Source: a bacterium (GTDB lineage Bacteria; Patescibacteriota; JAUYIX01). From it: a stretch of 11,767 nt of DNA. Positions 5,883-11,767 of this stretch are shown here, piece by piece (position 1 is the stretch's first letter; the number at the start of each line of letters is the position of its first letter). The position numbers and the translations under genes were made by a program. Under the pieces are notes generated by a model, which saw only the letters and a list, made by a program, of their open reading frames with translations, was not told the DNA's origin and did not search any database. The stretch is from positions 1-11,767 of the forward strand of contig JAUYIX010000102.1 of assembly GCA_030688115.1 (NCBI GenBank). The letters are read 5' to 3'.

Positions 5883-8117
5883 GTGGTACGGTTTGGCACC
5901 ATGACGGCAGGAACAACACCCGTTTTTACGTCCCCGCTACGGCTGGCCAATTTCAACACTTTTAACCCCAAGACAAGCCTGCATTTTGCCGAGACCTATG
6001 TTTTTAGGCCAAAGCACCTGGCAAAGTTTGGTGAGCTGTTTGTGGTGCTCCAGATTGATCACTCGACCCGCTCGAGCCCACAGGTTGGTGATGCGATTGC
6101 CACTATTCTTAACCACGAGTACTTCCGAGGTAATCCGACCAACGTTGTTCAAAATTTAGAGGACGCCCTGCATAAAACCAATGAGATCTTGTCGGACTTA
6201 GCCGCCCGCGGAGAGATTCACTGGATCGGAAAGTTACACGGTATTATCGGTGTTTTTCAAAAGGATTCGATCCATATCAGTGCCACCGGCCGTGGTCGAG
6301 CTTTTTTGATCCGCGACAACGAGATCGCTGAGGTGACGGCCGGACTTTACGACGCCTCGCGAGCCGCCAGTCCCATGAAAACTTTTGAGAACCTGGCCTC
6401 GGGCGAACTGCGCGATGGCGACTCGCTCGTCCTCTCAACGCCGGGCGTGACCGATTACATCACTACAGAGTCGTTGCGTACTCTGGTACAACAGCACGAC
6501 GCTATCGAGGCGGCTAAAATGGTCCAGGAGCGTCTCGGACACGACTCCTCGCGCTCACATGCCTCGATCATCATTAAATACGACTCAAAAAACGCTCTGA
6601 CAACGGTCCCCACAACCGCACCCGGCCGAGCACCGCATGCGGCTGGGGCAAAACAGGCCGAGATACCCACTGTAAAGACCTACAGCAACCTCGCTACTGC
6701 CAAAAGCGCTGAGACCGCGCTCTCACGACAAAAACACAGCGCGGATGCCAAGCAGCCGGGCCACGCTGCCGCAGCAGCGGTTACCACGGCCACCCCTGAC
6801 GCTGCCAGCCCAATGGCAACGGCCAAAAAATCCTCACGCATAACCTCCCTTGGTAAAAAGTTGAGCGGTGTTTTTGCTGGTCGGCGACGAGGGACAAATA
6901 GTACGGCAGCGTATTCGCCTGTCACAGATAGCGGTTCTACCGGTACAAACATCAGCTCAAACGAGAAAGGGTCCATAAAAAATGGCAGCCTGCGCGATCG
7001 ACTCAAAAAAGCCGTGATCAGGATGCCGGCCAAGGCTAAAGTCTTTACTGCGCTGGCGCTGCTTTTGGTAATCATCTTTGTTGTGAGTCTGTTTGTGTTT
7101 AGCGGAGTACGCAGCTCACAAGCTAGTCGCCAAGAGATTACCGATAAGCTCAATCAGGCCGTTAAACTGGAAGAAGACGCTGCTGCTGCAATTATTTTTA
7201 AAGGATTTACACAGGCGCAGGATTTGCTCGCACAGTCCGAGGCACTTGTGGCAGAACTCCCGGAGAATGACAAAGAGATCGCCGCTCAAGTTGCTAGTCT
7301 CAAAGAGAACATCGCTCGCGACTACGAAAAACTCTCGGGCAGTGTCCGTATCCCGGAGCCTACCGCGTTGGCATCCTTGAGCGGAGATCCGATCGGACTG
7401 GCCTTGCTGGACGAGCAACTGGTGGCCTTACTCAAGAGCGGTAAGGTATTGGTAACCTCGACTAAGGACGGCGATACGGCAACCGGAGCCACACTCGGCA
7501 GCGAGCTAGGCGATCCGACCGTTGCGGCGGTGGATGAGTCGCTCTTGGTCATCGTTACCGATCAAGATGAGCTAGTCAGTTTTGAAGCCGGTCAACTGGA
7601 CCAATTGGACGTAACCGGCTCACTGGATACCGGGAGCGTGGTAGCGGCAGAGACGTACGGATCACGGTTGTATTTGTTGGATCCCGAGCAAAATGAGATC
7701 ACTCGTCTACAGCGCACAATAGCCGGATACGGACAGGGCTTTAGCTGGATCCTGGACGGAACCTCTGTCGAGGACGCGGTAGATATCGCCATTGACGGAA
7801 ACGTATGGGTCTTGCTCAAGGACGGCCAGGTAGTGTCCTTATTGCAGGGCAGCCGTGAGGAGTTCTCCCTGGGACCGGTTGTCGATCCCGTCAAGTCCCC
7901 GACTAAATTGGTGACCTCCGAGGACATGGATAATCTCTATATCCTCGAGCCCGCAAAAAATCGCCTGCTTGTGTTTGATAAGGAGAAGGGAGACTTTGTT
8001 AAGCAGTTTGTCTCGGATGCCTTTACCGACTTACGCGACGCCGTCATCAACGAGCAAGAGGGTTTGGGCTATCTGCTCAACGGCGATACCATTTACCAAA
8101 TAGACCTGAGCAACTAG
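5883..8117 (+). CDS. Transmembrane protein with inactive PP2C-like domain and beta-propeller-like outer domain
   Basis: I do not know a name for this 744-residue protein. Residues about 20-233 have the outline of a PP2C (PPM) phosphatase, with LFVVLQIDHS at 52-61, a G/R-rich turn ATGRGRAFLIRD at 134-145, and RDGDSLVLSTPGVTDYI from 177. The metal-binding aspartates are missing: Gln57 stands where 'VADG' has Asp, and Pro187 where 'SDGLTD' has Asp. A low-complexity Ala/Thr/Ser/Lys linker covers about 235-385, and one membrane helix about 387-409. A charged helical stalk follows at about 411-485. Repeated beta-strand motifs (VWVLLKDGQVVSLL, LYILEPAKNRLLVFDK) from 490 to the end suggest an NHL- or WD-like propeller outside the cell. 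The GTG start has AGGAG nine bases upstream; ATG at 5901 is the alternative. It probably links an outer signal to a cytoplasmic partner. Confidence 0.82.
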   Translation: MVRFGTMTAGTTPVFTSPLRLANFNTFNPKTSLHFAETYVFRPKHLAKFGELFVVLQIDHSTRSSPQVGDAIATILNHEYFRGNPTNVVQNLEDALHKTNEILSDLAARGEIHWIGKLHGIIGVFQKDSIHISATGRGRAFLIRDNEIAEVTAGLYDASRAASPMKTFENLASGELRDGDSLVLSTPGVTDYITTESLRTLVQQHDAIEAAKMVQERLGHDSSRSHASIIIKYDSKNALTTVPTTAPGRAPHAAGAKQAEIPTVKTYSNLATAKSAETALSRQKHSADAKQPGHAAAAAVTTATPDAASPMATAKKSSRITSLGKKLSGVFAGRRRGTNSTAAYSPVTDSGSTGTNISSNEKGSIKNGSLRDRLKKAVIRMPAKAKVFTALALLLVIIFVVSLFVFSGVRSSQASRQEITDKLNQAVKLEEDAAAAIIFKGFTQAQDLLAQSEALVAELPENDKEIAAQVASLKENIARDYEKLSGSVRIPEPTALASLSGDPIGLALLDEQLVALLKSGKVLVTSTKDGDTATGATLGSELGDPTVAAVDESLLVIVTDQDELVSFEAGQLDQLDVTGSLDTGSVVAAETYGSRLYLLDPEQNEITRLQRTIAGYGQGFSWILDGTSVEDAVDIAIDGNVWVLLKDGQVVSLLQGSREEFSLGPVVDPVKSPTKLVTSEDMDNLYILEPAKNRLLVFDKEKGDFVKQFVSDAFTDLRDAVINEQEGLGYLLNGDTIYQIDLSN

Positions 8118-8831
8118 TCAGCGTACCAAGGGTAAAGTACTCGGGGTGTACTCGTCTCGGTCACCGTCGTCGCGGCTGTTGTCGCGCCGGAGACTCTCCT
8201 GCGCTTTTGATACCTCGGGTGGCCCTTGCAGCGTCGCGCTGACTACTAATCGTCGTGCAGTAGTCCCCGTGGGCCAGCAGGTCATGAGCGTGAGCCGAGC
8301 ATCCTCACTATCGTCAAGCACCGACGTCTCAGTCGGAGCAACGATTGTGCTCGTCTCAACAATATACACATATTTTTGTTGACGATAGTAGACCAAAACT
8401 ACATCACCCGGCGATATATGCTCAAGCAGGGAGAACACGCTCTTGTAGTTACCCTGCTCCCAGGCCAACTGCGAGGAGTGCCCGGTCACAAAAAAATTGC
8501 CCGGCTGTCCTGGGCCGGCGCTCCCCGGATAACTAACCACGCCGTCTTGCAGCGCGGACAATAGTGTTGCGTCGTCGGCATCGTCCGGAAAAAGCAACGG
8601 GGCGTTAATAGCCAATGTGGGGATGATCAAACGGTCATCCTGAGGAGTAATCTCGGTGTTGGCCCCAAACCCGTCCAGCTCCGTTTGACCATACACTCCC
8701 CTACCTGTCCGCGCATCCCACCAGTAACTGACTTTTGTGGAGATGGCTTGCCAGTTGGCGATTACAAAAATAGTCGCAAACACAACGGCTAACAAAACAA
8801 AAAAAGTTATAACAATCCGTAGTAGCCTCAT
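8118..8831 (-). CDS. Sortase family transpeptidase (class D/E-like)
   Basis: Sortases cleave a C-terminal sorting signal and attach proteins to the cell wall or to each other in pili. The 237-residue protein has an N-terminal membrane helix (about 5-26), then the beta-barrel sortase domain with the catalytic triad visible: His118 in VTGHSS, Cys185 in LTLMTCWP, and Arg193 or Arg194 in TARRLVV. The sorting-signal clues LIIPTLAINAPLLF (about 68-81) and GNFFVTGHSS are typical. The TCWPTGT segment suggests class D or E; I cannot decide. A charged tail of about 35 residues (EVSKAQESLRRDNSRDDGD region) follows the barrel. No LPxTG-like substrate is in the window. Its TGA stop directly abuts the TAG stop of the convergent PP2C-like gene. 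No Shine-Dalgarno sequence precedes the ATG. Confidence 0.9.
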   Translation of the reverse strand: MRLLRIVITFFVLLAVVFATIFVIANWQAISTKVSYWWDARTGRGVYGQTELDGFGANTEITPQDDRLIIPTLAINAPLLFPDDADDATLLSALQDGVVSYPGSAGPGQPGNFFVTGHSSQLAWEQGNYKSVFSLLEHISPGDVVLVYYRQQKYVYIVETSTIVAPTETSVLDDSEDARLTLMTCWPTGTTARRLVVSATLQGPPEVSKAQESLRRDNSRDDGDRDEYTPSTLPLVR

Positions 8832-8864
8832 GCGGATATGCTAGCGCATTTTTATTAAGTAGTT

Positions 8865-8892
8865 ATTAAATCGTCTGACGACAGGCGACCAA
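8865..8892 (-). promoter_or_regulatory. Candidate sortase promoter with a palindrome in the spacer
   Basis: On minus there is TTGGTC (8887-8892), a 16-base spacer and TTTAAT (8865-8870), which matches the -10 consensus at five of six positions. The spacer holds the palindrome TCGTC-A-GACGA (8871-8881). A direct repeat TTATTAA occurs at 8852-8858 and 8863-8869, 11 bases apart, near the expected transcription start. Confidence 0.4.
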
Positions 8893-8920
8893 TACCGCAT
8901 GCCAAAGCAATATCTCATAG

Positions 8921-8953
8921 CAAATCAAAATGGCCGCCCGGCAGGGCGGCCAT
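8921..8953 (-). terminator. Intrinsic terminator of the rplJ-rplL operon
   Basis: On minus, ATGGCCGCCC (8953-8944) and GGGCGGCCAT (8939-8930) form a perfect ten-pair stem with the loop TGCC, followed by TTTGATTTG. It begins 30 bases after the rplL stop. No T run follows on plus. Confidence 0.88.
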
Positions 8954-8983
8954 ACGATACGCTCTTGAGATCGCCGCTACAAG

Positions 8984-9415
8984 CTATTTAAGCTCTACGG
9001 TCGCACCGGCCTCTTCAAGCTTTTTCTTGAGCTCTTCGGCCTCCTCTTTTTTGACACCCTCCTTGATGACCTTTGGAGCCCCGTCGACGAGGTCCTTAGC
9101 ATCTTTGAGTCCCTTACCGGTAATCTCGCGGACTACCTTGATAACTTGGATTTTTTGCCCTCCGGCTGCCTTGAGTTCTATGTTGAACTCAGATTTTTCC
9201 TCAGCCTCTGCGCCAGCGACGGCGCCTGGCGCTGCTGCCATGGCCATCGGGGCGGCGGCGGATACGCCAAACTTATCCTCAAGAGCCTTAACGAGCTCCG
9301 AGAGGTCAAGCACGCTCATTTTCTCGAGCGTCTCAACGATGCTCTTGAACTTTTCAGGAACAACGACGTCCTTTTTTTCTTCTGCTGCAGGTGCAGCCTG
9401 TGTTTCTTCTGCCAT
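8984..9415 (-). CDS. rplL: 50S ribosomal protein L7/L12
   Basis: L7/L12 forms the mobile stalk of the large subunit, which recruits and activates translation GTPases. The 143-residue protein has the N-terminal dimerisation helices (about 22-51, [20 protein letters not shown]), an Ala/Gly/Met-rich hinge (52-72), and the C-terminal globular domain (75-143) with [20 protein letters not shown] and the conserved ending [10 protein letters not shown]. It is about 20 residues longer than the E. coli protein because of an acidic/alanine-rich N-terminal extension (residues 1-20). It follows rplJ by 19 bases in the usual order and is followed by a strong terminator. No Shine-Dalgarno sequence precedes the ATG. 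Confidence 0.97.
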   Translation of the reverse strand: MAEETQAAPAAEEKKDVVVPEKFKSIVETLEKMSVLDLSELVKALEDKFGVSAAAPMAMAAAPGAVAGAEAEEKSEFNIELKAAGGQKIQVIKVVREITGKGLKDAKDLVDGAPKVIKEGVKKEEAEELKKKLEEAGATVELK

Positions 9416-9434
9416 TTGAGTTTAATTTAATTAC

Positions 9435-9956
9435 TTATGATTTAGATTCTGCGAGCGCTTTGAGCACATACACCAACGAGCGTTGCGTACCGGCCAAGAC
9501 TCGAACAAACCCCGAGAGCGGAGCGGCAATCGTACCGACAACCGTACCCATGAGTTGGTCCCGGGTTGGCAGCGCAGCCAACGAATTAAGTTGGTCAACG
9601 CCGACGGCCTTTAGGTCGATGACTCCCGCCACGAGCTCAAGCTTATTGTGCTTTTTGGCAAAGTCGACCAAAAGTTTAGCCGGCATTACCTCGTCGTTGC
9701 CAATCACCAGTGCCAATGGTTTTTTGATGTTGGCCGGATCGATGCCCTCGATTTTTGCATCAGACAGTACTCGCTCGAGTAGACTGTTCTTGATGACCGC
9801 AAAGCGTACTCCCTCTTTACGCAGGACCGCGCGGAGTTCTTCCAGCTCAACCACGGTCAAGCCTTTGTAGCCGACCAGGATTTGCTCTTTATTGGCGCTG
9901 ACCTCTTTGGTCAAGGATGCTACCAAATCTTTTTTTGCTTGCTTGCTGATAGGCAT
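9435..9956 (-). CDS. rplJ: 50S ribosomal protein L10
   Basis: L10 anchors the L7/L12 dimers to 23S rRNA at the stalk base. The 173-residue protein shows the usual N-terminal rRNA-binding domain (ILVGYKGLTVVELEELRAVLR, then VRFAVIKNSLLERVL) and a C-terminal helix that binds the L7/L12 dimers. The length is normal. The ATG lies after a leader of about 230 bases that carries an L10-type autoregulatory element with an internal terminator, so the protein probably represses its own operon with L7/L12. L1 and L11 (rplA, rplK), often upstream, are not in this window; mltG is there instead. Confidence 0.97.
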   Translation of the reverse strand: MPISKQAKKDLVASLTKEVSANKEQILVGYKGLTVVELEELRAVLRKEGVRFAVIKNSLLERVLSDAKIEGIDPANIKKPLALVIGNDEVMPAKLLVDFAKKHNKLELVAGVIDLKAVGVDQLNSLAALPTRDQLMGTVVGTIAAPLSGFVRVLAGTQRSLVYVLKALAESKS

Positions 9957-10002
9957 AGCGTTTGTTAGGCCCTGTTGGGCTGAGGTTAATTAGTGCGGGC
10001 AC

Positions 10003-10025
10003 AAAAAAACGGCCCACAACGGCCG
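10003..10025 (-). terminator. Regulated terminator (attenuator) in the rplJ leader
   Basis: On minus, CGGCC (10025-10021) pairs with GGCCG (10014-10010) across the loop GTTGTG, followed by seven T (10009-10003). It lies 46 bases before rplJ. The 3' arm can pair instead with an upstream strand at 10092-10102, which would block termination. Confidence 0.75.
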
Positions 10026-10175
10026 AAGAAAAGACACCAAAAAGCATCTTGAGTGGATCCTCGCCAGGAGATTAAGGCGCTTGGCGGGCCCGTTTGGGGC
10101 CGGCTGCACCACCTGGTGTCTTCGGAAACCGTACTTGAGATACTACATAAGTCGGTAGAACCGGTCAAGGCCGTG
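10010..10175 (-). promoter_or_regulatory. L10 leader RNA of the rplJ-rplL operon
   Basis: This leader carries the conserved L10-binding pieces: AGACACCAGGTG, and a hairpin with CTTAAT and CCTGGCGAGG around 10059-10080. The base helix pairs CCGAAGACACC (10125-10115) with GGTGTC (10038-10033) and CTTCGG (10028-10023), leaving a bulge. A hairpin GGCCC-CAAAC-GGGCC lies at 10101-10087. The strand CGGCCCCAAAC (10102-10092) can alternatively pair at nine of eleven positions with GTTGTGGGCCG (10020-10010), the loop and 3' arm of the terminator, making an antiterminator. When L10 is bound, the hairpin would hold this strand and termination would follow. The pairing is seen; the mechanism is inferred from the known L10 leader family. 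Confidence 0.85.
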
Positions 10176-10191
10176 TATCAGTCTAGGATGT

Positions 10192-10219
10192 ATCTTAACT
10201 TATGCAGCTAGTCGCTCAA
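10192..10219 (-). promoter_or_regulatory. Promoter of the rplJ-rplL operon
   Basis: On minus there is TTGAGC (10214-10219), a 16-base spacer and TAAGAT (10192-10197), each matching the consensus at four of six positions. The -35 box lies inside the last codons of mltG. Transcription would start near 10185, just upstream of the L10 leader. Confidence 0.45.
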
Positions 10220-11266
10220 ATAGCGGGCCACGTTTGCGTTGTGATCATTTAAAGTCTTAGCAAAGTGAGTCTCGTCCGTCTCGGGATCACTGATAAAATA
10301 GTAGAACTCGGTCGGCTCGGGATTTAGCGCCGCCATGATCGACTCAAGTCCCGGAGAGTTAATCGGCCCCGGCGGCAACCCCGCATAGCGATAGGTATTG
10401 TAGAGATCATCGATCTCGGTGTCCGCAACGCTAAAGTCAATCGTGTCACGCTTAGTCAAAAATGCCAAAGTCGAGTCAGCTTGCAGCGGTAGGTTATCTT
10501 CCAGTCGGTTTACAAAAACACCAGCGACTACCGGACGGTCCTGGCTGTGGGGCACCTCCCCCTCGACAATCGATGCCAACGTCAAAATCTCATACAGGCT
10601 ACGATCATCCGCCTCAAAAGCGCCCAGCAAATCAACGATCTTTTGCTCAAAATTCTCTAGCATTTTCTCTACTACCTGTCTGGCGGTAACCTCAGGCATA
10701 AAATGGTACGTATCCGGGAACAAAAAACCCTCCAGGTCCTGATCGCTAGGTTTACTCTGCAAAAAAGTAAACGCATAGTCCTCGCGCGTCGCCTGTAAAA
10801 AATCAGCAGCGTCTGCCACGTCTGCCTGCTCTAGAAGTTCTGCCACCTCATCCAAGCGCAGTCCCTCCGGAATCGTGACCCGTAACTCTTGCGTTTGTCC
10901 GTCGCGCATAATCTCTACGATTTGTCGCGCGGACATAGCACCCGAGAGTTCGTAGGTACCGGCCTGCAGCTTGCCACGCGCTCCCTCAAAAAAGACCGCC
11001 GCATTAAAAGCATACTCACTGACGACAAGCTCTCGCTCGAGTAATTGTTGGGCTATCTCCGGCGCGCCTGAGCCCGCCTCAATCTCTATCAAAAGCGTCG
11101 GCGCTCCCTCATCAACCACCTGTCCGGTTGAGCGATACACCAGTAAAAGCACCACAAAGCCGCTCACCACCAGGGCCGCAAAAAACAGCAAGATCGCCCA
11201 ACGACCACCGCGCCGGCGACCTCGATAGGCTTCTATGGGTTTTGCAAAGGAGAGTTGCGAGCGCAT
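10208..11266 (-). CDS. mltG: Endolytic murein transglycosylase MltG (YceG family)
   Basis: MltG cuts nascent glycan strands in the outer face of the membrane and so sets glycan length. The 352-residue protein has a basic cytoplasmic tail, a membrane helix at about 23-44, a LysM-like part at about 57-130 and the YceG catalytic domain. Family motifs are LEGFLFPDTY (178-187), LASIVEGE with the expected catalytic Glu235 (230-237), YNTYRYAGLPPGPI (289-302), and HFAKTLNDHNANV near the end. The length is normal. The ATG follows a TTTTT run and a -10-like CATAAT only five bases away, so the transcript may be leaderless. It ends just ahead of the rplJ leader on the same strand, and its last codons hold the likely rplJ -35 box. 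Confidence 0.95.
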   Translation of the reverse strand: MRSQLSFAKPIEAYRGRRRGGRWAILLFFAALVVSGFVVLLLVYRSTGQVVDEGAPTLLIEIEAGSGAPEIAQQLLERELVVSEYAFNAAVFFEGARGKLQAGTYELSGAMSARQIVEIMRDGQTQELRVTIPEGLRLDEVAELLEQADVADAADFLQATREDYAFTFLQSKPSDQDLEGFLFPDTYHFMPEVTARQVVEKMLENFEQKIVDLLGAFEADDRSLYEILTLASIVEGEVPHSQDRPVVAGVFVNRLEDNLPLQADSTLAFLTKRDTIDFSVADTEIDDLYNTYRYAGLPPGPINSPGLESIMAALNPEPTEFYYFISDPETDETHFAKTLNDHNANVARYLSD

Positions 11267-11271
11267 AAAAA

Positions 11272-11277
11272 ATTATG
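11272..11277 (-). promoter_or_regulatory. -10-like box directly before mltG
   Basis: On minus, CATAAT (five of six matches to TATAAT) ends five bases before the mltG ATG, so transcription would start at or within a base or two of the start codon. I see no good -35 box at the right distance. The same bases overlap the upstream ATG of the divergent small protein. Confidence 0.35.
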
Positions 11278-11589
11278 GTAGTGTGCTCTACTCTACTTGC
11301 CCACATGGATACTGCAATACCAATTCGTAGCCTAATTGAGGAACCAACTGTGGAAACAGGAATCTTGGCCCTGCCAAAATTGGAGTTCCCTGAAGCTGGT
11401 GTGGATCAACTGACCCTACCAAGTTGGATCGTCGCGCTTGTTCTGCTTACTCTGGTGGTCTTGGGGCCGGTCTTTTACTACGCACGCTGGCCCTGGAACG
11501 CCCGCTCAAAGACCGCGTTGAGCCTGCTCGACGCAATTGATACGGATCCCGCCTTACACCCCTCTGCTCGCAATACAACGCGTCTGTAA
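11275..11589 (+). CDS. Small single-pass membrane protein of unknown function
   Basis: I do not recognise this protein. It is 104 residues from the ATG at 11275, or 94 from a second ATG at 11305. Neither start has a Shine-Dalgarno sequence, and the second is as likely, since the first overlaps the mltG promoter region. An outer or N-terminal segment with acidic and proline residues (about 20-48) precedes one strong membrane helix (about 49-70), then an aromatic/basic border YYARWPWNARSK and a short soluble tail. Reading-frame length, a clear membrane helix and the tight fit between mltG (divergent) and uppS (convergent, 11 bases away) suggest it is real. A role with the two cell-wall neighbours is only a guess. 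Confidence 0.6.
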   Translation: MVVCSTLLAHMDTAIPIRSLIEEPTVETGILALPKLEFPEAGVDQLTLPSWIVALVLLTLVVLGPVFYYARWPWNARSKTALSLLDAIDTDPALHPSARNTTRL

Positions 11590-11600
11590 AGGCCTAGGTG

Positions 11601-11767
11601 CTATTTGCCAAAGCGGCGGCTGCGCGACTGATAGTCTTGGATGGCTGCCTCAAAATCAGCGTCGCTAAAGTCCGGCCAATATTGCTTGGTAAAATAAAGT
11701 TCACTGTAACTACCCTGCCAGAGCATAAAATTTGAGAGACGCTGCTCTCCCCCGGTCCTAATAATCA
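11601..11767 (-). CDS. uppS: Undecaprenyl diphosphate synthase (UppS), C-terminal part
   Basis: UppS (cis-prenyltransferase) extends farnesyl diphosphate with isopentenyl units to make the lipid carrier for peptidoglycan. Only the last 55 or so residues are in the window; the 5' part lies beyond position 11767. The visible part begins in the family signature [17 protein letters not shown], which holds the conserved arginines that bind isopentenyl diphosphate, followed by [16 protein letters not shown], and ends in SRSRRFGK before TAG at 11601-11603. This ending is typical for the family. It is convergent with the small membrane protein, with an 11-base gap and no terminator seen between them. 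Confidence 0.95.
   Translation of the reverse strand, partial: IIRTGGEQRLSNFMLWQGSYSELYFTKQYWPDFSDADFEAAIQDYQSRSRRFGK

Noticed and set aside
5732..5965. 77-codon plus-strand frame over the divergent intergenic region
   Set aside because: It overlaps the start of the HTH gene and the start of the PP2C-like gene in another frame and shows no protein-like pattern.
1..11767. CRISPR array, insertion sequence or phage genes
   Set aside because: No regularly spaced repeats, transposase motifs, terminal inverted repeats or phage proteins were seen on either strand.

Overview
The window looks like a chromosomal segment from a small-genome bacterium, most likely of the Candidate Phyla Radiation (Patescibacteria), possibly near Saccharibacteria. 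That placement is an inference from four things: a cut-down mraZ/ftsI/murF cluster without rsmH, few Shine-Dalgarno sequences, several membrane proteins of a kind often seen in that group, and a balanced GC content by eye. It has not been checked by homology search. TGA, TAA and TAG all end genes here, so the standard bacterial code fits and a UGA-glycine code does not.

Positions 1-4400 hold a minus-strand division and cell-wall operon: mraZ, an ftsL-like gene, ftsI (class B penicillin-binding protein) and a short murF, followed by the 5' part of a tRNA-Glu(CTC) cut by the window edge. A promoter at 4369-4397 and a set of GTGG repeats just downstream (a likely MraZ operator) start the operon. 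A good intrinsic terminator at 4412-4437 separates it from the unit upstream.

Positions 4496-8831 hold an accessory-looking membrane and signalling block. A winged-helix regulator with a degenerate nucleotidyltransferase-like domain is followed by a secreted or anchored protein of unknown function, both on minus. Divergent from them on plus is a 744-residue protein with a PP2C-like cytoplasmic domain that lacks the metal-binding aspartates, one membrane helix, a helical stalk and a beta-propeller-like outer domain. Its stop codon directly abuts the stop of a convergent sortase gene.

Positions 8921-10219 hold the rplJ-rplL operon (L10 and L7/L12) on minus. It has its own promoter, a long L10-type leader with a visible terminator/antiterminator choice, and a strong terminator after rplL. 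Positions 10208-11767 hold mltG (minus), a small single-pass membrane protein (plus) and the 3' end of uppS (minus, cut by the window edge).

The genes centre on the cell envelope. UppS supplies the undecaprenyl carrier, MurF completes the pentapeptide precursor, FtsI and FtsL act in septal crosslinking, MltG cuts nascent glycan strands, and the sortase attaches surface proteins.
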